Below are positions 16,683 to 26,361 of a DNA stretch of 64,000 nucleotides, piece by piece. The notes below the pieces were generated by a model. It was not told where the DNA came from and ran no database searches. It saw only the letters and a program-made list of their open reading frames with translations. Position 1 is the first letter of the stretch, and the number at the start of each line of letters is the position of its first letter. Source of the stretch: Planococcus shenhongbingii (GTDB taxonomy: Bacteria; Bacillota; Bacilli; Bacillales_A; Planococcaceae); assembly GCF_030413635.1 (NCBI RefSeq), contig NZ_CP129235.1, forward strand, positions 3,658,001 through 3,722,000, given 5' to 3'. The position numbers and the translations under genes are program-made.

Positions 16683-17513
16683 TCATTTAATAAACGTCAA
16701 AATATGCTCCACAAACGGTTCGGTTTTTTCGATCTGCGTCCAGTGGCCGCATTCGTTGAAGACGTGCAGCTCGGCGTGCGGCAGCAGTTCGATAAGTTTG
16801 TAGCTTGTTTTTTCGATTGGAATAACTTGGTCGTTCAGGCCGTGGAACAGGAGTGCCGGAATCTGGATCTGGCGGAGTTCGTCGTGCGTCAGCGCCAGTT
16901 CATCGAGCTTGTTCTGGCGTGGTTCCGGGAACATCGCTTCGAATGACTGCTTGACGTCCGGGCGTATGCTCGCTTCGTAGCGCAGGCGGACAAGTTCTTC
17001 GTTGTTCGCGGCTTCCTGATTATAAGAGAATATTTTGATCAGTTCGCGCATAGACTCCAGGCTTGCTTTATAGCCCCATACCTTTTCTAATCCTTCTGAA
17101 ACAGGGAATTGGATACCTGCACTTCCCATCAGTATGAGTTTTTTCACTAATTCCGGTCTTTGTAAAGCGACATGCAGCGACAGGGCGCCGCCCATCGAAT
17201 TGCCCACCAGATAGACCGGGCCATCCGATACCGCTTCGATAAAGCCGATCAAATGCTCGACCCATAAATCCACAGGATAGTCGTTGCTTTCCCGTTTATC
17301 TGTTTCACCGAAGCCGATGATGTCTGGAGCGAACACATGGTACTTCTCGCTCAGCGTCGGGATGACGAGGCGCCAGTTCGCAAAAGCAGAAACGCCGGGG
17401 CCTGAGCCGTGGATGAGGATAATCGTTTCTTCCCCTGTGCCTTCCTCGTGGTAATGCGTGTTGATGCCGTTGATGTCGATGAATTTTGAAGCGATGTTTG
17501 CAGTTGTTGTCAT
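16683..17513 (-). CDS. Meta-cleavage product C-C bond hydrolase (alpha/beta hydrolase)
   Basis: The protein of about 276 residues has the alpha/beta-hydrolase triad S106 (GNSMGG), D228 (HGLNDQVIP) and H257 (CGHW). HGSGPGVSAFANW forms the oxyanion region typical of XylF/DmpD/BphD/HsaD enzymes, which split ring-opened catechols into a dienoate and an acid. Three ATGs occur in a row, and the third (17513) is best spaced from AAGGAG. It is last in a minus-strand operon with the dioxygenase and monooxygenase. No semialdehyde dehydrogenase branch is present nearby, so ketone-type ring-fission products are likely substrates. Confidence 0.88.
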   Translation of the reverse strand: MTTTANIASKFIDINGINTHYHEEGTGEETIILIHGSGPGVSAFANWRLVIPTLSEKYHVFAPDIIGFGETDKRESNDYPVDLWVEHLIGFIEAVSDGPVYLVGNSMGGALSLHVALQRPELVKKLILMGSAGIQFPVSEGLEKVWGYKASLESMRELIKIFSYNQEAANNEELVRLRYEASIRPDVKQSFEAMFPEPRQNKLDELALTHDELRQIQIPALLFHGLNDQVIPIEKTSYKLIELLPHAELHVFNECGHWTQIEKTEPFVEHILTFIK

Positions 17514-17611
17514 CATCATTCTCCTTCCATTCTAGTAAACAGGCCAGAAGAAACGATTGCTAGTTTCCTCCAGCCCCTTATTAGTCGATGCCGGGAAATT
17601 CATTTTATTTA

Positions 17612-18589
17612 TTATGCATTTTCCACTGGTGCTTTTGTTCTGACCGGTGTCGCGTATTCGAAGAATTCCGCAGGCAGGTTCGAGCCGTGCCAGATGATCG
17701 CATGCTCCAGATCTGCGCCTTTCCATTCGACCGTTTTCCAGGCCGGATCGAAAATCTGGTAGCCTGAGTCGCCGAACAATTCCACTCGATTGCCGCCTGG
17801 TTCGATTACGTAGAGGAAGTTAGCTTGTGTTACCCCATGCTTTCCTGGACCTGCTTCAATAGTAAATCCAGCTTCAATTAATAAATCGGCAACATCCGCT
17901 AAATGTTGTGGATAGCCGTACCAGTAGCAGATATGGTGAAGGCGGCCTGTTTCACCTAAACCATCTCCCGTAATTGCGATGTCATGCACTAAATTACTGA
18001 CACTTAACCATGCAGCTATATCTTTGTTATCCTCATCCAGAATACGTTCGCGTACCTTGAAGCCGAGCGCTTCTTCGAGGAACTCAACATTTTTGTTGGT
18101 TTCGCTGGCTGCCAAATTGACATGGTCAATGCGGCGCACCGGCACTCCCCGGTTCGGACGCTTTTGCGGACGGTTCAATAATGGCGTTTTCTGGTCTTCC
18201 GGTGCCTCGTAATATTCCACGTCCCACAGGATTTCCATCTTATGGCCATCCGGCAATGTGAACTGGTAAGCACGTCCGTGCCCGATGTCCCCATCGATCC
18301 AGCCAAGGCCATAGCCCGTTGCTTCAATCGCCTGGGCACGGCGTTCCAAAGCCTGCGGCGAAGTGGCGCGCCAAGCAACATGCCCAAGGCCCGCTTCGTC
18401 ATTTGCCGTGATGATCAACGTATTGTGATAAAAATCTTCGTAAGCGCGCATGTAAACGGAATTGCCTTCGCGGTAGGATTCTTCCATCCCTAAAATTTCT
18501 CTGAAAAACTTGACGGATCCTTCAAGGTTCGTGCTGTAAATCTCCACGTGCGCCAGTTGTGCTACATCCAAAATCGGTTCTTTTGTCAT
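17612..18589 (-). CDS. Extradiol catechol 2,3-dioxygenase (type I, VOC fold)
   Basis: The protein of about 325 residues is a two-module VOC-fold enzyme. Iron ligands are visible as H156 (RIDHVNLA), a histidine of LHHICYW (about 218/219) and E270 (NRVELFG). These are the 2-His-1-carboxylate set of extradiol dioxygenases, which open catechol rings next to the hydroxyls. The frame reaches 18619, but GAGGAGG eight bases before ATG 18589 fixes the start. It lies between the monooxygenase and the hydrolase. Substituent preference is unknown. Confidence 0.92.
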   Translation of the reverse strand: MTKEPILDVAQLAHVEIYSTNLEGSVKFFREILGMEESYREGNSVYMRAYEDFYHNTLIITANDEAGLGHVAWRATSPQALERRAQAIEATGYGLGWIDGDIGHGRAYQFTLPDGHKMEILWDVEYYEAPEDQKTPLLNRPQKRPNRGVPVRRIDHVNLAASETNKNVEFLEEALGFKVRERILDEDNKDIAAWLSVSNLVHDIAITGDGLGETGRLHHICYWYGYPQHLADVADLLIEAGFTIEAGPGKHGVTQANFLYVIEPGGNRVELFGDSGYQIFDPAWKTVEWKGADLEHAIIWHGSNLPAEFFEYATPVRTKAPVENA

Positions 18590-18612
18590 TGTAGTTGCCT
18601 CCTCAGATTTTT

Positions 18613-19818
18613 TTACCACGTTGGGTTTCCTTTAAAGCCGAAAATCGATTTGCCGTATGCTGCCAGTGAATCTTCGTACAGATGCGTCGGATGGACCGCC
18701 ACCGTCATGATGTCGCGGACGAACATTTCAGTCGGGTCGGTTTTGAAAATCGAGTTGCCGCCCAGTGTTAATAAAACGCGCAGCGCCATTTCCGCCGCAT
18801 TTTTCGAGACGTAGCCGCGGATCGCAAACAGCTTTTCGCGCTCTTCCTCGTCCAAAGTCTTCATGCTGTTTTCCTGGTAATGCGTCAGCCGCTCCAAATA
18901 CTCATTCGACAAGCCTTTCAGCGAACTTAGCTGGATTTTCATCTCCGCGAGGACGCGCTGGCTGCTCGCCGCTTCTTTTTCGTTCTGGCCATTGTTGAAA
19001 ATGCGGATGCGGTTTTCCGTTTTGTTCTGGAAAATATCCAGCAGCCGTTCAACGCCGCCGATCTGGATAAACTGGAAGCCCATTAGGAAGAATTGCATAT
19101 ACGGCACATTGGCGATTTGGTATTCCGGCTCGTAATTGTCTTCCCCGAGCCCTTGGCCGGCCAGTACGCGGGCCATTTTGAACACCCGGTTCGGGGGGAT
19201 GTAGACATTGTCCACGAGTACGCCGTTGCTGCCTGTACCGCGCAGCCCCAATGTATCCCAGTTGTCTACGATATCAACGTCATCTTTATGCACGATAAAC
19301 ATACTGTACTCCGGCACTTCCCCGTCTTTTAATTTCGCAACGGCACCCAATGCAATCCAGTCACTCCACAAAACTCCGCTGCAGAAGTTCCACTGGCCGG
19401 ACAAACGGTAGCCTTCTCCGTCGTCGGTCACTTTTCCGACTGGGGCGAATACGTCCGCCATCAATTCACCGCTGCCGAATAATTCTTCACGGCTTTCTTT
19501 CGGTAGAAAAGCTGGCCATGTTTCATGTATAACGAAGAAGTAACTTAACCAGGCTGCAGGCACACTATGATAGGCGATTGTCCGGATCATTTCACCGAAT
19601 GTGAAGTAATCCAGATCCTGCCCGCCGTATGCCTTCGGGCGTAGCAACTTATGGAATTCCGCTTCTCTTATTTTTTCAATAACCACATCGGAAAGCTTGG
19701 CATTTTGTTCAGCTTCTGAAGCATACTTTTCAGCAATTAATCCGATCTGCTTCGCTTTTTCAATCAGCTCATCTCGGTTGGCTGCCGTTTTTCGGGCTTC
19801 TACTTGATTGATTAACAT
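18613..19818 (-). CDS. Flavin-dependent aromatic monooxygenase, acyl-CoA dehydrogenase fold (HsaA/HpaB-C2-like)
   Basis: The 401-residue protein has the acyl-CoA dehydrogenase fold and contains [22 protein letters not shown] and a type-2 C-terminal domain ending in [15 protein letters not shown]. In two-component group D monooxygenases, this subunit hydroxylates a phenol to a catechol using reduced flavin made by a separate reductase. The reductase is the first gene of the opposite arm (22377). It is first in its operon, with AAAGGAGG before the ATG and a cre site just upstream. An acyl-CoA dehydrogenase role is less likely given the dioxygenase and reductase context. Confidence 0.82.
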   Translation of the reverse strand: MLINQVEARKTAANRDELIEKAKQIGLIAEKYASEAEQNAKLSDVVIEKIREAEFHKLLRPKAYGGQDLDYFTFGEMIRTIAYHSVPAAWLSYFFVIHETWPAFLPKESREELFGSGELMADVFAPVGKVTDDGEGYRLSGQWNFCSGVLWSDWIALGAVAKLKDGEVPEYSMFIVHKDDVDIVDNWDTLGLRGTGSNGVLVDNVYIPPNRVFKMARVLAGQGLGEDNYEPEYQIANVPYMQFFLMGFQFIQIGGVERLLDIFQNKTENRIRIFNNGQNEKEAASSQRVLAEMKIQLSSLKGLSNEYLERLTHYQENSMKTLDEEEREKLFAIRGYVSKNAAEMALRVLLTLGGNSIFKTDPTEMFVRDIMTVAVHPTHLYEDSLAAYGKSIFGFKGNPTW

Positions 19819-19834
19819 GACAATTCCTCCTTTT

Positions 19835-19848
19835 GGTAAGCGCTTTCA
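19835..19848. promoter_or_regulatory. cre site upstream of the monooxygenase-dioxygenase-hydrolase operon
   Basis: Reading on the minus strand, TGAAAGCGCTTACC matches the CcpA cre consensus (TGNAANCGNWNNCN). It lies about 17-30 bases before the monooxygenase start. This suggests repression of aromatic catabolism by preferred sugars. Confidence 0.65.
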
Positions 19849-20108
19849 AACCCCTGTCGCAGCGGTAAGAATTAAATACAGCATAACTGGCAGAGAAATC
19901 AGAAAATAGATATGAAATCTTCGGAAAATTCAAATGTTTTCACCCGTTTCCTTTCAAATACTTTTTCACTATACTTTTAAAGAAGACTAAAAAACCTTTT
20001 AACGGCTTACTGTCAATGATTTTAAAACAATAGACGTTATTACAATTCTTTTAAATATAGTTTTATAATTTAGTAATACACCTCATATCTTCCGATGACC
20101 ATATAAAA

Positions 20109-20140
20109 AAGCCTTGCCACTCCAAAGAGTGGCAAGGCTT
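20109..20140 (-). terminator. Terminator of the XylR_N-PucR regulator gene
   Basis: A 14-bp stem (AAGCCTTGCCACTC) with a 4-base loop, followed on the minus strand by TTTTTT, lies just downstream of the regulator stop. Confidence 0.88.
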
Positions 20141-20147
20141 CATAGCT

Positions 20148-21968
20148 TTAAATTGTAATCGTTCCTTTTGATTTAAGAATGTTGATGGCCAAGTAAATGG
20201 AGAACAGAGCTTCCGTATCCGTCAAGTCCTGGTTCAAAATTTCACTGATTTTAGCGAGCCGGTAACGCAGCCCACTGATGGACATCGAGGTCTTCTTCGA
20301 CGTATTGTTTATGCTGTTGCCATTACTTATATATGCATAAAGGGTCCTGATTAAATCGAATTCTTTATCAATCGCGAGCAATTTGCCGATATGCTGGTCA
20401 ACAAAGCGCTCAATCAGAACTTCATCCTGTATTTGGAACAGCACGCTTTCAAGTCCGAGTTTTTTGAAATAAGAAACATGTGTTTCTTCGTTTGTGGCGC
20501 GCAATGCAGCCAATGTTTCATTGTAAAGCAGCGCGATATCCATAAACTTTTCGATCACCGTGCTGACGCCGATGCAGAATTTGTATTTGGAGAAGCGCCG
20601 CAGGCAATATTTGAACAAGTGATCAATAAATTTGGCTTGCGAAATGTTCAAATTCTCAAAAGAAGGATATTCAATCAAAATAATGATTTTGTCGAGTTTT
20701 TGCGAAACGATTGCATTGATATTGCGTTCATTCAAAAAAAGATAGATGGAGCGAATCAGTTCTTCATTAAAGGCGATTTCGTTTTCGATTTCCTTTCGGT
20801 CGCGGTCAATCGTCAGCATCCAGTAAGACGAAGAGGAATCGAAATTCAAATAATAAGAGACTTTGTACATTTCTTCTTCCGTTAAACGGCGTTCCAGAAT
20901 ATCGTCCAAGAAACTGCGTTTGATGTTCTGCTCGGTATTAATCTTGATGTTCTCATTCAGCAGGATAATCGAAGACGTCAGCCCTGCTTTTTCAATAATC
21001 ATATAATCGAGTTCGGTGGGCTCCTCTTCCCCACTATAAACGAATGAGCAATAACCTTTTATTCTCTGCTCATAGAAAACAGGCGTGCGCAGCAGTGAAA
21101 TGCCTTCGGAATAACGGGTAAAAGCGGTGTATTTTGACTGGAATTTCTGCAGTTCAAGCGGCGTATCCAAATGGCCTGCCTGTACCAGGATCTGATGATT
21201 CTCATCTTCTATAAAGGCCGTTAATCCCGTAGTTTCATATAAAATGTCGACAATCTTTTGGATTCCCTGTTTTGACAGCAATTCCTCAATCAAACGCTGA
21301 TGGATGTCATTCGCTTTGGTCAGATGGTCGCGCTCAGCCTTCAGTTTCTCAGTCACTTCATCCAGTTCCTTGATGATGCTGGTGCCCTGGTAATAGCCTT
21401 GTTCACTCGTAATTTCTTCCCCCCATTTTTCAATCGGCATGCAGATGGATTTGCATTGCTCGTGGCCCATCGCCCGGCACTCTATTTCTTTTACCAGGAC
21501 CGGCTGCTGCAAGACGGTTGACAGGTAGCCGCTGGCATAGCCGCATAATGTATGGCAAACCGGCTCGGTGCTTAAATCATTTGCTTTTAAATATTGCTCC
21601 GCCTCGAATGTATTGACCCATAGCACCTCAATAAAATCCAGCTGCTCCTGTTCCGTACGCACTTCCAGAACTTCCACTTTATCCAGATAGCCATGCAGCA
21701 TGTGGAATTTTGCCCCGGCATATACGGCTTCCCAAACGTCTTCCCATTCAAACAGTTTCGCTTTTTCACCGTCACTTACCCCGCAATGCCAGCCGTAGCG
21801 GGTAAAGACTCCTTTCGTCCGGTCTTTGCCGATGACGTTGAAGAGTTCTTTTTTCAATGCAGTTCTTGCTTCAATCGGGATGGTGATCACCCGGTCATAT
21901 AATTCAGTTACAGCGGTTTCTTTCTGGGAGTTAAATACGTCACTCAATTTCAGCTGCTTAGATTTCAT
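20148..21968 (-). CDS. Aromatic-sensing regulator: XylR_N + V4R + PucR-type helix-turn-helix
   Basis: The protein of about 606 residues has an activator-type XylR_N domain (about 10-110), a V4R domain (about 115-190, with cysteines in CHTLCGYASGYL and ECRAMGHEQCKSIC), a coiled linker (about 195-235), a long CdaR/GGDEF-like middle region, and a PucR helix-turn-helix at about 535-600 (TSMSISGLRYRLAKI). XylR_N/V4R binds phenols and toluenes in DmpR and XylR, where it controls a sigma-54 AAA+ domain. No AAA+ domain is present here. AAGGGGG spacing favours ATG 21968 over 21974. It sits between the two catabolic arms and probably activates both. Confidence 0.85.
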   Translation of the reverse strand: MKSKQLKLSDVFNSQKETAVTELYDRVITIPIEARTALKKELFNVIGKDRTKGVFTRYGWHCGVSDGEKAKLFEWEDVWEAVYAGAKFHMLHGYLDKVEVLEVRTEQEQLDFIEVLWVNTFEAEQYLKANDLSTEPVCHTLCGYASGYLSTVLQQPVLVKEIECRAMGHEQCKSICMPIEKWGEEITSEQGYYQGTSIIKELDEVTEKLKAERDHLTKANDIHQRLIEELLSKQGIQKIVDILYETTGLTAFIEDENHQILVQAGHLDTPLELQKFQSKYTAFTRYSEGISLLRTPVFYEQRIKGYCSFVYSGEEEPTELDYMIIEKAGLTSSIILLNENIKINTEQNIKRSFLDDILERRLTEEEMYKVSYYLNFDSSSSYWMLTIDRDRKEIENEIAFNEELIRSIYLFLNERNINAIVSQKLDKIIILIEYPSFENLNISQAKFIDHLFKYCLRRFSKYKFCIGVSTVIEKFMDIALLYNETLAALRATNEETHVSYFKKLGLESVLFQIQDEVLIERFVDQHIGKLLAIDKEFDLIRTLYAYISNGNSINNTSKKTSMSISGLRYRLAKISEILNQDLTDTEALFSIYLAINILKSKGTITI

Positions 21969-22376
21969 TCCCATTCCCCCTTATCATGTTGCAAGCTTCT
22001 AACTTTCAAATCTTTCCTTATTATCATTCCGGAATATCGTTTATTGAATATAGTAAATCGATATATTTAGAAAGGCATTCACAACTGAGTTTCTATATTA
22101 TTAAAATACACAATTAATATTTTAACAACTTCTAATTTTCCGATAAATTGCTATATTAGGAAACCTTTTAGATTTTTCGCGCTAAAATAAACAGATAATT
22201 GCTACTGTTCGTTTGTATTTTTAGCATGAGGGAGCTGATATTCTCAAGGTGTAAGATTTTCACTGTTCACCAATCCAATTGCATCCAGCCATCAAGAAAC
22301 CGCTGGAAACAAAAAGTAAGCGGTTACAAGAAGCCGGGCTTTAGCCAACATATCATAATGCAGAGGAGAATGTAAA
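21969..22376. promoter_or_regulatory. 408-base divergent control region of the meta-cleavage regulon
   Basis: This AT-rich gap separates the regulator from the reductase-led operon. It contains a cre (22315-22328). AAACCTTTTA at about 22161-22170 is also seen at about 19992-20001 in the other arm's leader, a weak candidate for a shared activator site. No clear -35/-10 pair was assigned. Confidence 0.4.
22315..22328. promoter_or_regulatory. cre site upstream of the reductase-hydratase operon
   Basis: AGTAAGCGGTTACA, read on the other strand as TGTAACCGCTTACT, matches the CcpA consensus fully. It is 49 bases before the flavin reductase start, in the likely leader. Confidence 0.6.
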
Positions 22377-22850
22377 ATGGATGATTTGTTATTCAGACAA
22401 GCAATGGGGAAATTCGCAACGGGTGTCACGGTCTTAACGACGGCTCATGAAGGGGATATCCACGGCATGACCGCGAATGCATTCATGTCGGTGTCACTGG
22501 ATCCGAAGCTGGTCGTGATTTCCATTGGACACAAGGCTCGCTTTTTAGAAAAAGTAACCCAGTCAAATCGATTTGCGGTCAATATTTTAGCTGAGGACCA
22601 AGAATATCTTTCCAACCATTTTGCTGGAAAGCCGCAAGGTGATGTGCAGTTTGCCTCTTTGGATGGCCTGCCGGTACTCGACGGTGCAGTAGCACAAATA
22701 ACATGTGATGTCGCCTCGACTTACGTGGAAGGCGACCATACCTTATTTATCGGGAAAGTGACTGCCATCCAGCTGGAAGAAAAAAATCCGCTGCTCTTTT
22801 ATTCCGGGAAATACCGTGAAGTAACAGCGCTTGAAACAAATAAAGCATAA
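22377..22850 (+). CDS. Flavin reductase (HpaC/DIM6-NTAB family)
   Basis: The 157-residue protein begins MDDLLFRQAMGKFATGVTVL, with HGMTANAFMSVSLDPKLVVI as the flavin-binding signature. It supplies reduced FMN or FAD to a partner monooxygenase, almost certainly the one at 18613-19818. The ribosome binding site is GAGGAGA. It starts the plus-strand arm and is followed after 12 bases by the hydratase. Length is normal. Confidence 0.9.
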   Translation: MDDLLFRQAMGKFATGVTVLTTAHEGDIHGMTANAFMSVSLDPKLVVISIGHKARFLEKVTQSNRFAVNILAEDQEYLSNHFAGKPQGDVQFASLDGLPVLDGAVAQITCDVASTYVEGDHTLFIGKVTAIQLEEKNPLLFYSGKYREVTALETNKA

Positions 22851-22862
22851 GCAGGTGAGACA

Positions 22863-23654
22863 ATGGAACTCGAGAAAATCGCCCAGAAATTGCGGGATGC
22901 AGAAATAGATAAACAGCCCATCGCTCCTTTAACGGAAACGGAAGCGGGTATTACAGCCGATGACGCCTACCGGATCCAATTGCATCAGATCGAGCTGAAA
23001 AAGAACGAAGGCGCCGTGGTCAAAGGCTTGAAAATCGGCTTAACGAGCAAAGTGATGCAGGAAATGCTGAATGTCCATACACCGGATTACGGATTCGTCC
23101 TCGATTCGATGGTGTTTGAAGAAGCCCGCGCAATCGATGCGGAGCGGTTTATCCAGCCGAAAGTGGAATTTGAAATCGCCTTCGTCTTCAAAGAAGCGTT
23201 GAAAGGGCCGGATGTGACGATTGAAGATGTGATCCGCGCGACGGATTACGTCGTGCCGTCCATCGAAATCATCGACAGCCGGATCGAAGACTGGCGCATC
23301 AAGTTTGAAGACACGGTGGCTGACAATGGCTCATCAGCCGGTGCACTGTTGGGTTCTAAACAAACGGCATTAGCGGATATTGATATCGCCAATATCGGCA
23401 TGACGGTCTATAAAAACGGTGAAGCGATCGACCAAGCGTCAAGCAGCGCGGTGCTCGGCAATCCGCTGAATGCCGTTGTCTGGCTGGCCAATGAAGTGGG
23501 CCGCTATGATATCGCAATCGAGCCGGGCATGTTCGTGTTATCCGGCGCGTTATCCAAAGCCCTGCCGTTTTCAGCCGGCGACCGTTTCACGGCGGATTTC
23601 GGGGAACTCGGCGATGTCAGCATTTCATTCCAACCGGCAGAGGTGACAAAATGA
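22863..23654 (+). CDS. 2-hydroxypenta-2,4-dienoate hydratase / 4-oxalocrotonate decarboxylase family
   Basis: The 263-residue protein of the fumarylacetoacetase-like fold has [23 protein letters not shown] and [10 protein letters not shown], with acidic metal ligands in VEFEIAF. It hydrates the dienoate released by the C-C hydrolase to 4-hydroxy-2-oxovalerate. A decarboxylase role (XylI type) is possible by homology but unlikely without the dehydrogenase branch. It overlaps the next gene by 4 bases (ATGA). Confidence 0.88.
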   Translation: MELEKIAQKLRDAEIDKQPIAPLTETEAGITADDAYRIQLHQIELKKNEGAVVKGLKIGLTSKVMQEMLNVHTPDYGFVLDSMVFEEARAIDAERFIQPKVEFEIAFVFKEALKGPDVTIEDVIRATDYVVPSIEIIDSRIEDWRIKFEDTVADNGSSAGALLGSKQTALADIDIANIGMTVYKNGEAIDQASSSAVLGNPLNAVVWLANEVGRYDIAIEPGMFVLSGALSKALPFSAGDRFTADFGELGDVSISFQPAEVTK

Positions 23655-24532
23655 GCAAATTAAAAGTAGGAATCATCGGTTCCGGAAATATCGGAACGGA
23701 TCTCATGTATAAAATCGAGCGCTGCGATTCACTGGAGATGAGTGTCATGGTCGGGATCGACCCTGATTCTGAAGGGCTGAAACGTGCAAAGGATGCCGGC
23801 TATACCGCCATTTCCAACGGTATTGACGGGTTGATGGAGCAGCTCGACCTGGTCGATATCGTGTTTGATGCAACGAGTGCCTATGCCCATAAAGCGCATA
23901 GCGACCTATTGACGGCTGCCGGAAAGAAAGTCATCGATTTGACGCCGGCGGCAATCGGCCCATTTACGGTCCCTTCCGTCAACTTGAAGGCGAATTTCGA
24001 ATCGCCGAATGTCAATATGGTGACGTGCGGCGGACAGGCAACGATTCCGATTGTCCATGCCATCAGCCGGGTTGTTCCGGTGGCATATGCGGAAATCGTG
24101 GCGACGGTTGCCAGCAAAAGCGCCGGACCAGGAACACGCGCCAATATTGATGAATTCACCCACACCACTGCGCGTGCCATCGAAAAAGTCGGCGGAGCTG
24201 AAAAAGGCAAAGCGATCATCATCTTGAATCCTGCCGAGCCGCCGGTCATTATGCGCGATACGGTCAATGCATTGATCAAAGACGTGGAATTCGATGAAAA
24301 GGAAGTGACCGCTTCGATCGAAAAAATGGTGGCAAACGTCCAGGAATATGTTCCGGGCTATCGTTTGCGGGGAGCGCCGCAATTTGACGGACAGCGTGTA
24401 TCGGTGTTTTTGGAAGTGGAAGGTGCGGGCGATTTCTTCCCTGCCTATTCCGGCAATTTGGATATCATGACCGCCGCCGCTGCAAAAGTGGCAAACGAAA
24501 TGGCAAAAGAGCTAATCGCGGCAAACGCGTAA
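23651..24532 (+). CDS. Acylating acetaldehyde dehydrogenase (DmpF/MhpF family)
   Basis: The 293-residue protein has an N-terminal NAD-binding motif ([12 protein letters not shown]) and a predicted catalytic cysteine, C126, in [12 protein letters not shown]. It converts acetaldehyde to acetyl-CoA and, in this family, is channelled by complex formation with the aldolase encoded next. It overlaps the hydratase stop by 4 bases. Length matches the family. Confidence 0.93.
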   Translation: MSKLKVGIIGSGNIGTDLMYKIERCDSLEMSVMVGIDPDSEGLKRAKDAGYTAISNGIDGLMEQLDLVDIVFDATSAYAHKAHSDLLTAAGKKVIDLTPAAIGPFTVPSVNLKANFESPNVNMVTCGGQATIPIVHAISRVVPVAYAEIVATVASKSAGPGTRANIDEFTHTTARAIEKVGGAEKGKAIIILNPAEPPVIMRDTVNALIKDVEFDEKEVTASIEKMVANVQEYVPGYRLRGAPQFDGQRVSVFLEVEGAGDFFPAYSGNLDIMTAAAAKVANEMAKELIAANA

Positions 24533-24544
24533 GGAGAGGGACTA

Positions 24545-25552
24545 ATGGAAAAGAAATCATTTGAAATCTTAGATGTAACACTCCGTGACGGAAGCCATGC
24601 GATGTCCCATGCGTTCACGCCGCAGCAAGTCCGTGATACGGCAAGGGGGCTGGACGCGGCAGGCGTCCGCTATTTCGAGGTTTCCCACGGGGACGGACTG
24701 GGCGGATCGTCTTTGCAATACGGTTTGTCTGCCCATGACGAGCTCGAGCTGATCGAAATTGCGGCGGATGAATGCAAGCAGGCGGAAGTTTCCGTCTTAT
24801 TGATCCCTGGCATCGGCGTCAAAGGCGATTTGCAGGATGCCGTAAAAGCCGGAGCCAAAATGGTGCGTGTCGCGACGCATGTCACAGAAGCGGACGTCGC
24901 AGCGCAGCACATTGCACTTGGGCGCGAACTGGGATTGAAAACGGTCGGTTTCCTGATGATGGCGCATATGGCATCGGTGGAGAAAATCGTCGAACAAGCC
25001 AAACTGTTTGAAAGTTACGGCGCCGAAGTCATTTATGTCACGGACTCTGCAGGCTATATGCTGCCGCAGGATGTCACCGAGCGCATTTCCGCCTTGAAGC
25101 AATCCGTCGGCTGTGAAATCGGCTTCCACGGACATAATAATCTGTCAATGGCCATGGCCAATACGATTGCGGCCGTTGAAGCGGGTTCCACCTATATCGA
25201 CGGCAGCCTGCGCGCATTAGGTGCCGGCAGCGGCAACACCCAGACAGAAGTGATGGTCGCCGTTCTTGAACGACTCGGCTATCAGACCGGCATCGACCTT
25301 TATAAGATCATGGATGCCGCCAATGACGTTGTAACCCCGTTCATGCCACGGCCTCAGGAAATCACCGGCTCCAGTCTGGTAATGGGCTATTCAGGCGTCT
25401 ATTCCAGTTTCCTTTTGCATACACAAGTGGCCGCGAAACGCTTCGGCGTTGACGAACGCGATATCCTGGTGGAACTGGGCCACATGAAAGCGGTCGGCGG
25501 CCAGGAAGATCTGATTTATGACGTTGCCCAAGGAATAGCAGTTCAAAAATAG
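24545..25552 (+). CDS. 4-hydroxy-2-oxovalerate aldolase (DmpG/MhpE family)
   Basis: The 335-residue TIM-barrel protein has LDVTLRDGSHAMSHAFT with the metal-binding aspartate, and GFHGHNNLSMAMANT with the paired histidines. It splits 4-hydroxy-2-oxovalerate into pyruvate and acetaldehyde and hands the acetaldehyde to the preceding dehydrogenase. AAGGAGAGG precedes the ATG. It completes the lower meta-cleavage pathway. Confidence 0.94.
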   Translation: MEKKSFEILDVTLRDGSHAMSHAFTPQQVRDTARGLDAAGVRYFEVSHGDGLGGSSLQYGLSAHDELELIEIAADECKQAEVSVLLIPGIGVKGDLQDAVKAGAKMVRVATHVTEADVAAQHIALGRELGLKTVGFLMMAHMASVEKIVEQAKLFESYGAEVIYVTDSAGYMLPQDVTERISALKQSVGCEIGFHGHNNLSMAMANTIAAVEAGSTYIDGSLRALGAGSGNTQTEVMVAVLERLGYQTGIDLYKIMDAANDVVTPFMPRPQEITGSSLVMGYSGVYSSFLLHTQVAAKRFGVDERDILVELGHMKAVGGQEDLIYDVAQGIAVQK

Positions 25553-25573
25553 TACGGTTCGGGAGGGCTTTTT

Positions 25574-26356
25574 ATGCAAACCATTCATTTAACAAGCCAA
25601 AACATGCAGCAATGGCAACATCACTTTCCACAGCAGACAGTTGCAATCGGGTTTTTTGATGGTTTGCATAAAGGCCACTTGTCCGTCATTCAAGAAGCGA
25701 AACGTTTAGCGGATCATTACGGGGTCTCGTCTTCGGTCATGAGCTTTTTCCCCCATCCAAAAACGGTATTGTCCAAAGGGGCGGCTCCGTTCCGGTACTT
25801 GATGCCGCTTGAAGAAAAACAGGCGGTCTTAGAGGAACTCGGCATTGATACGTTGTTTCTGGTCCATTTTGACCGCGACATCGCCGGCATCCCCCCTGCG
25901 GATTTTGTCGAAACGTTTTTGACCGGGCTGAATGCCATCCACGTAGTATGCGGCGGTGATTTCCACTACGGCTCAGGGGGCAGCGGGAATACGCAGTCAC
26001 TCGCCGAACAAGGCAAAGGGCATTTCAACATATCCGTTGTCGAGCTGGTCGAATATGGCGGCGAAAAAATTAGCTCCACCCGCATCCGCCAAGCGTTGGC
26101 CCAAGGAAATATTTCCATCGTGCGCAAGCTATTGGGAAAATCCTATTCCGTGAACTGGTGTCCTAAAAACGGCTTGCTGCCCTTCTATTCCTTGCCGGCG
26201 CCTGGAAAATACGAAGTGAAGCTGCACCATAACGATGAAACCGTCGTGTGCAAAGCACAGGTGCTAAACGATAAAGAAGCAAAGTTCACTTATGATTTCA
26301 GCCGATGGAGCCACGGGGTTAAAATCGAGTGGATTCGGGCGATAGGAAATTTTTAG
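25574..26356 (+). CDS. FAD synthetase (FMN adenylyltransferase) without a riboflavin kinase domain
   Basis: The 260-residue protein has the nucleotidyltransferase motif GFFDGLHKGHLSVI and the later ISSTRIRQALAQGNI of RibF-type FMN adenylyltransferases. After residue 190 there is only a short C-terminal segment, not a recognisable flavokinase domain, so it would make FAD from FMN but not FMN from riboflavin. It is the last gene of the plus arm, 21 bases after the aldolase and just before a strong terminator. Inference: it boosts FAD for the two-component monooxygenase. Confidence 0.82.
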   Translation: MQTIHLTSQNMQQWQHHFPQQTVAIGFFDGLHKGHLSVIQEAKRLADHYGVSSSVMSFFPHPKTVLSKGAAPFRYLMPLEEKQAVLEELGIDTLFLVHFDRDIAGIPPADFVETFLTGLNAIHVVCGGDFHYGSGGSGNTQSLAEQGKGHFNISVVELVEYGGEKISSTRIRQALAQGNISIVRKLLGKSYSVNWCPKNGLLPFYSLPAPGKYEVKLHHNDETVVCKAQVLNDKEAKFTYDFSRWSHGVKIEWIRAIGNF

Positions 26357-26361
26357 TTTAT

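Noticed and set aside
17612..18589. Glyoxalase or generic VOC-fold protein annotation
   Set aside because: Two-module length, 2-His-1-Glu ligands and the catabolic context fit an extradiol dioxygenase better.
21969..22376. Sigma-54 (-24/-12) promoters expected from the XylR_N sensor
   Set aside because: No convincing GG-N10-GC element was seen, and the regulator lacks the AAA+ domain needed for sigma-54 activation.
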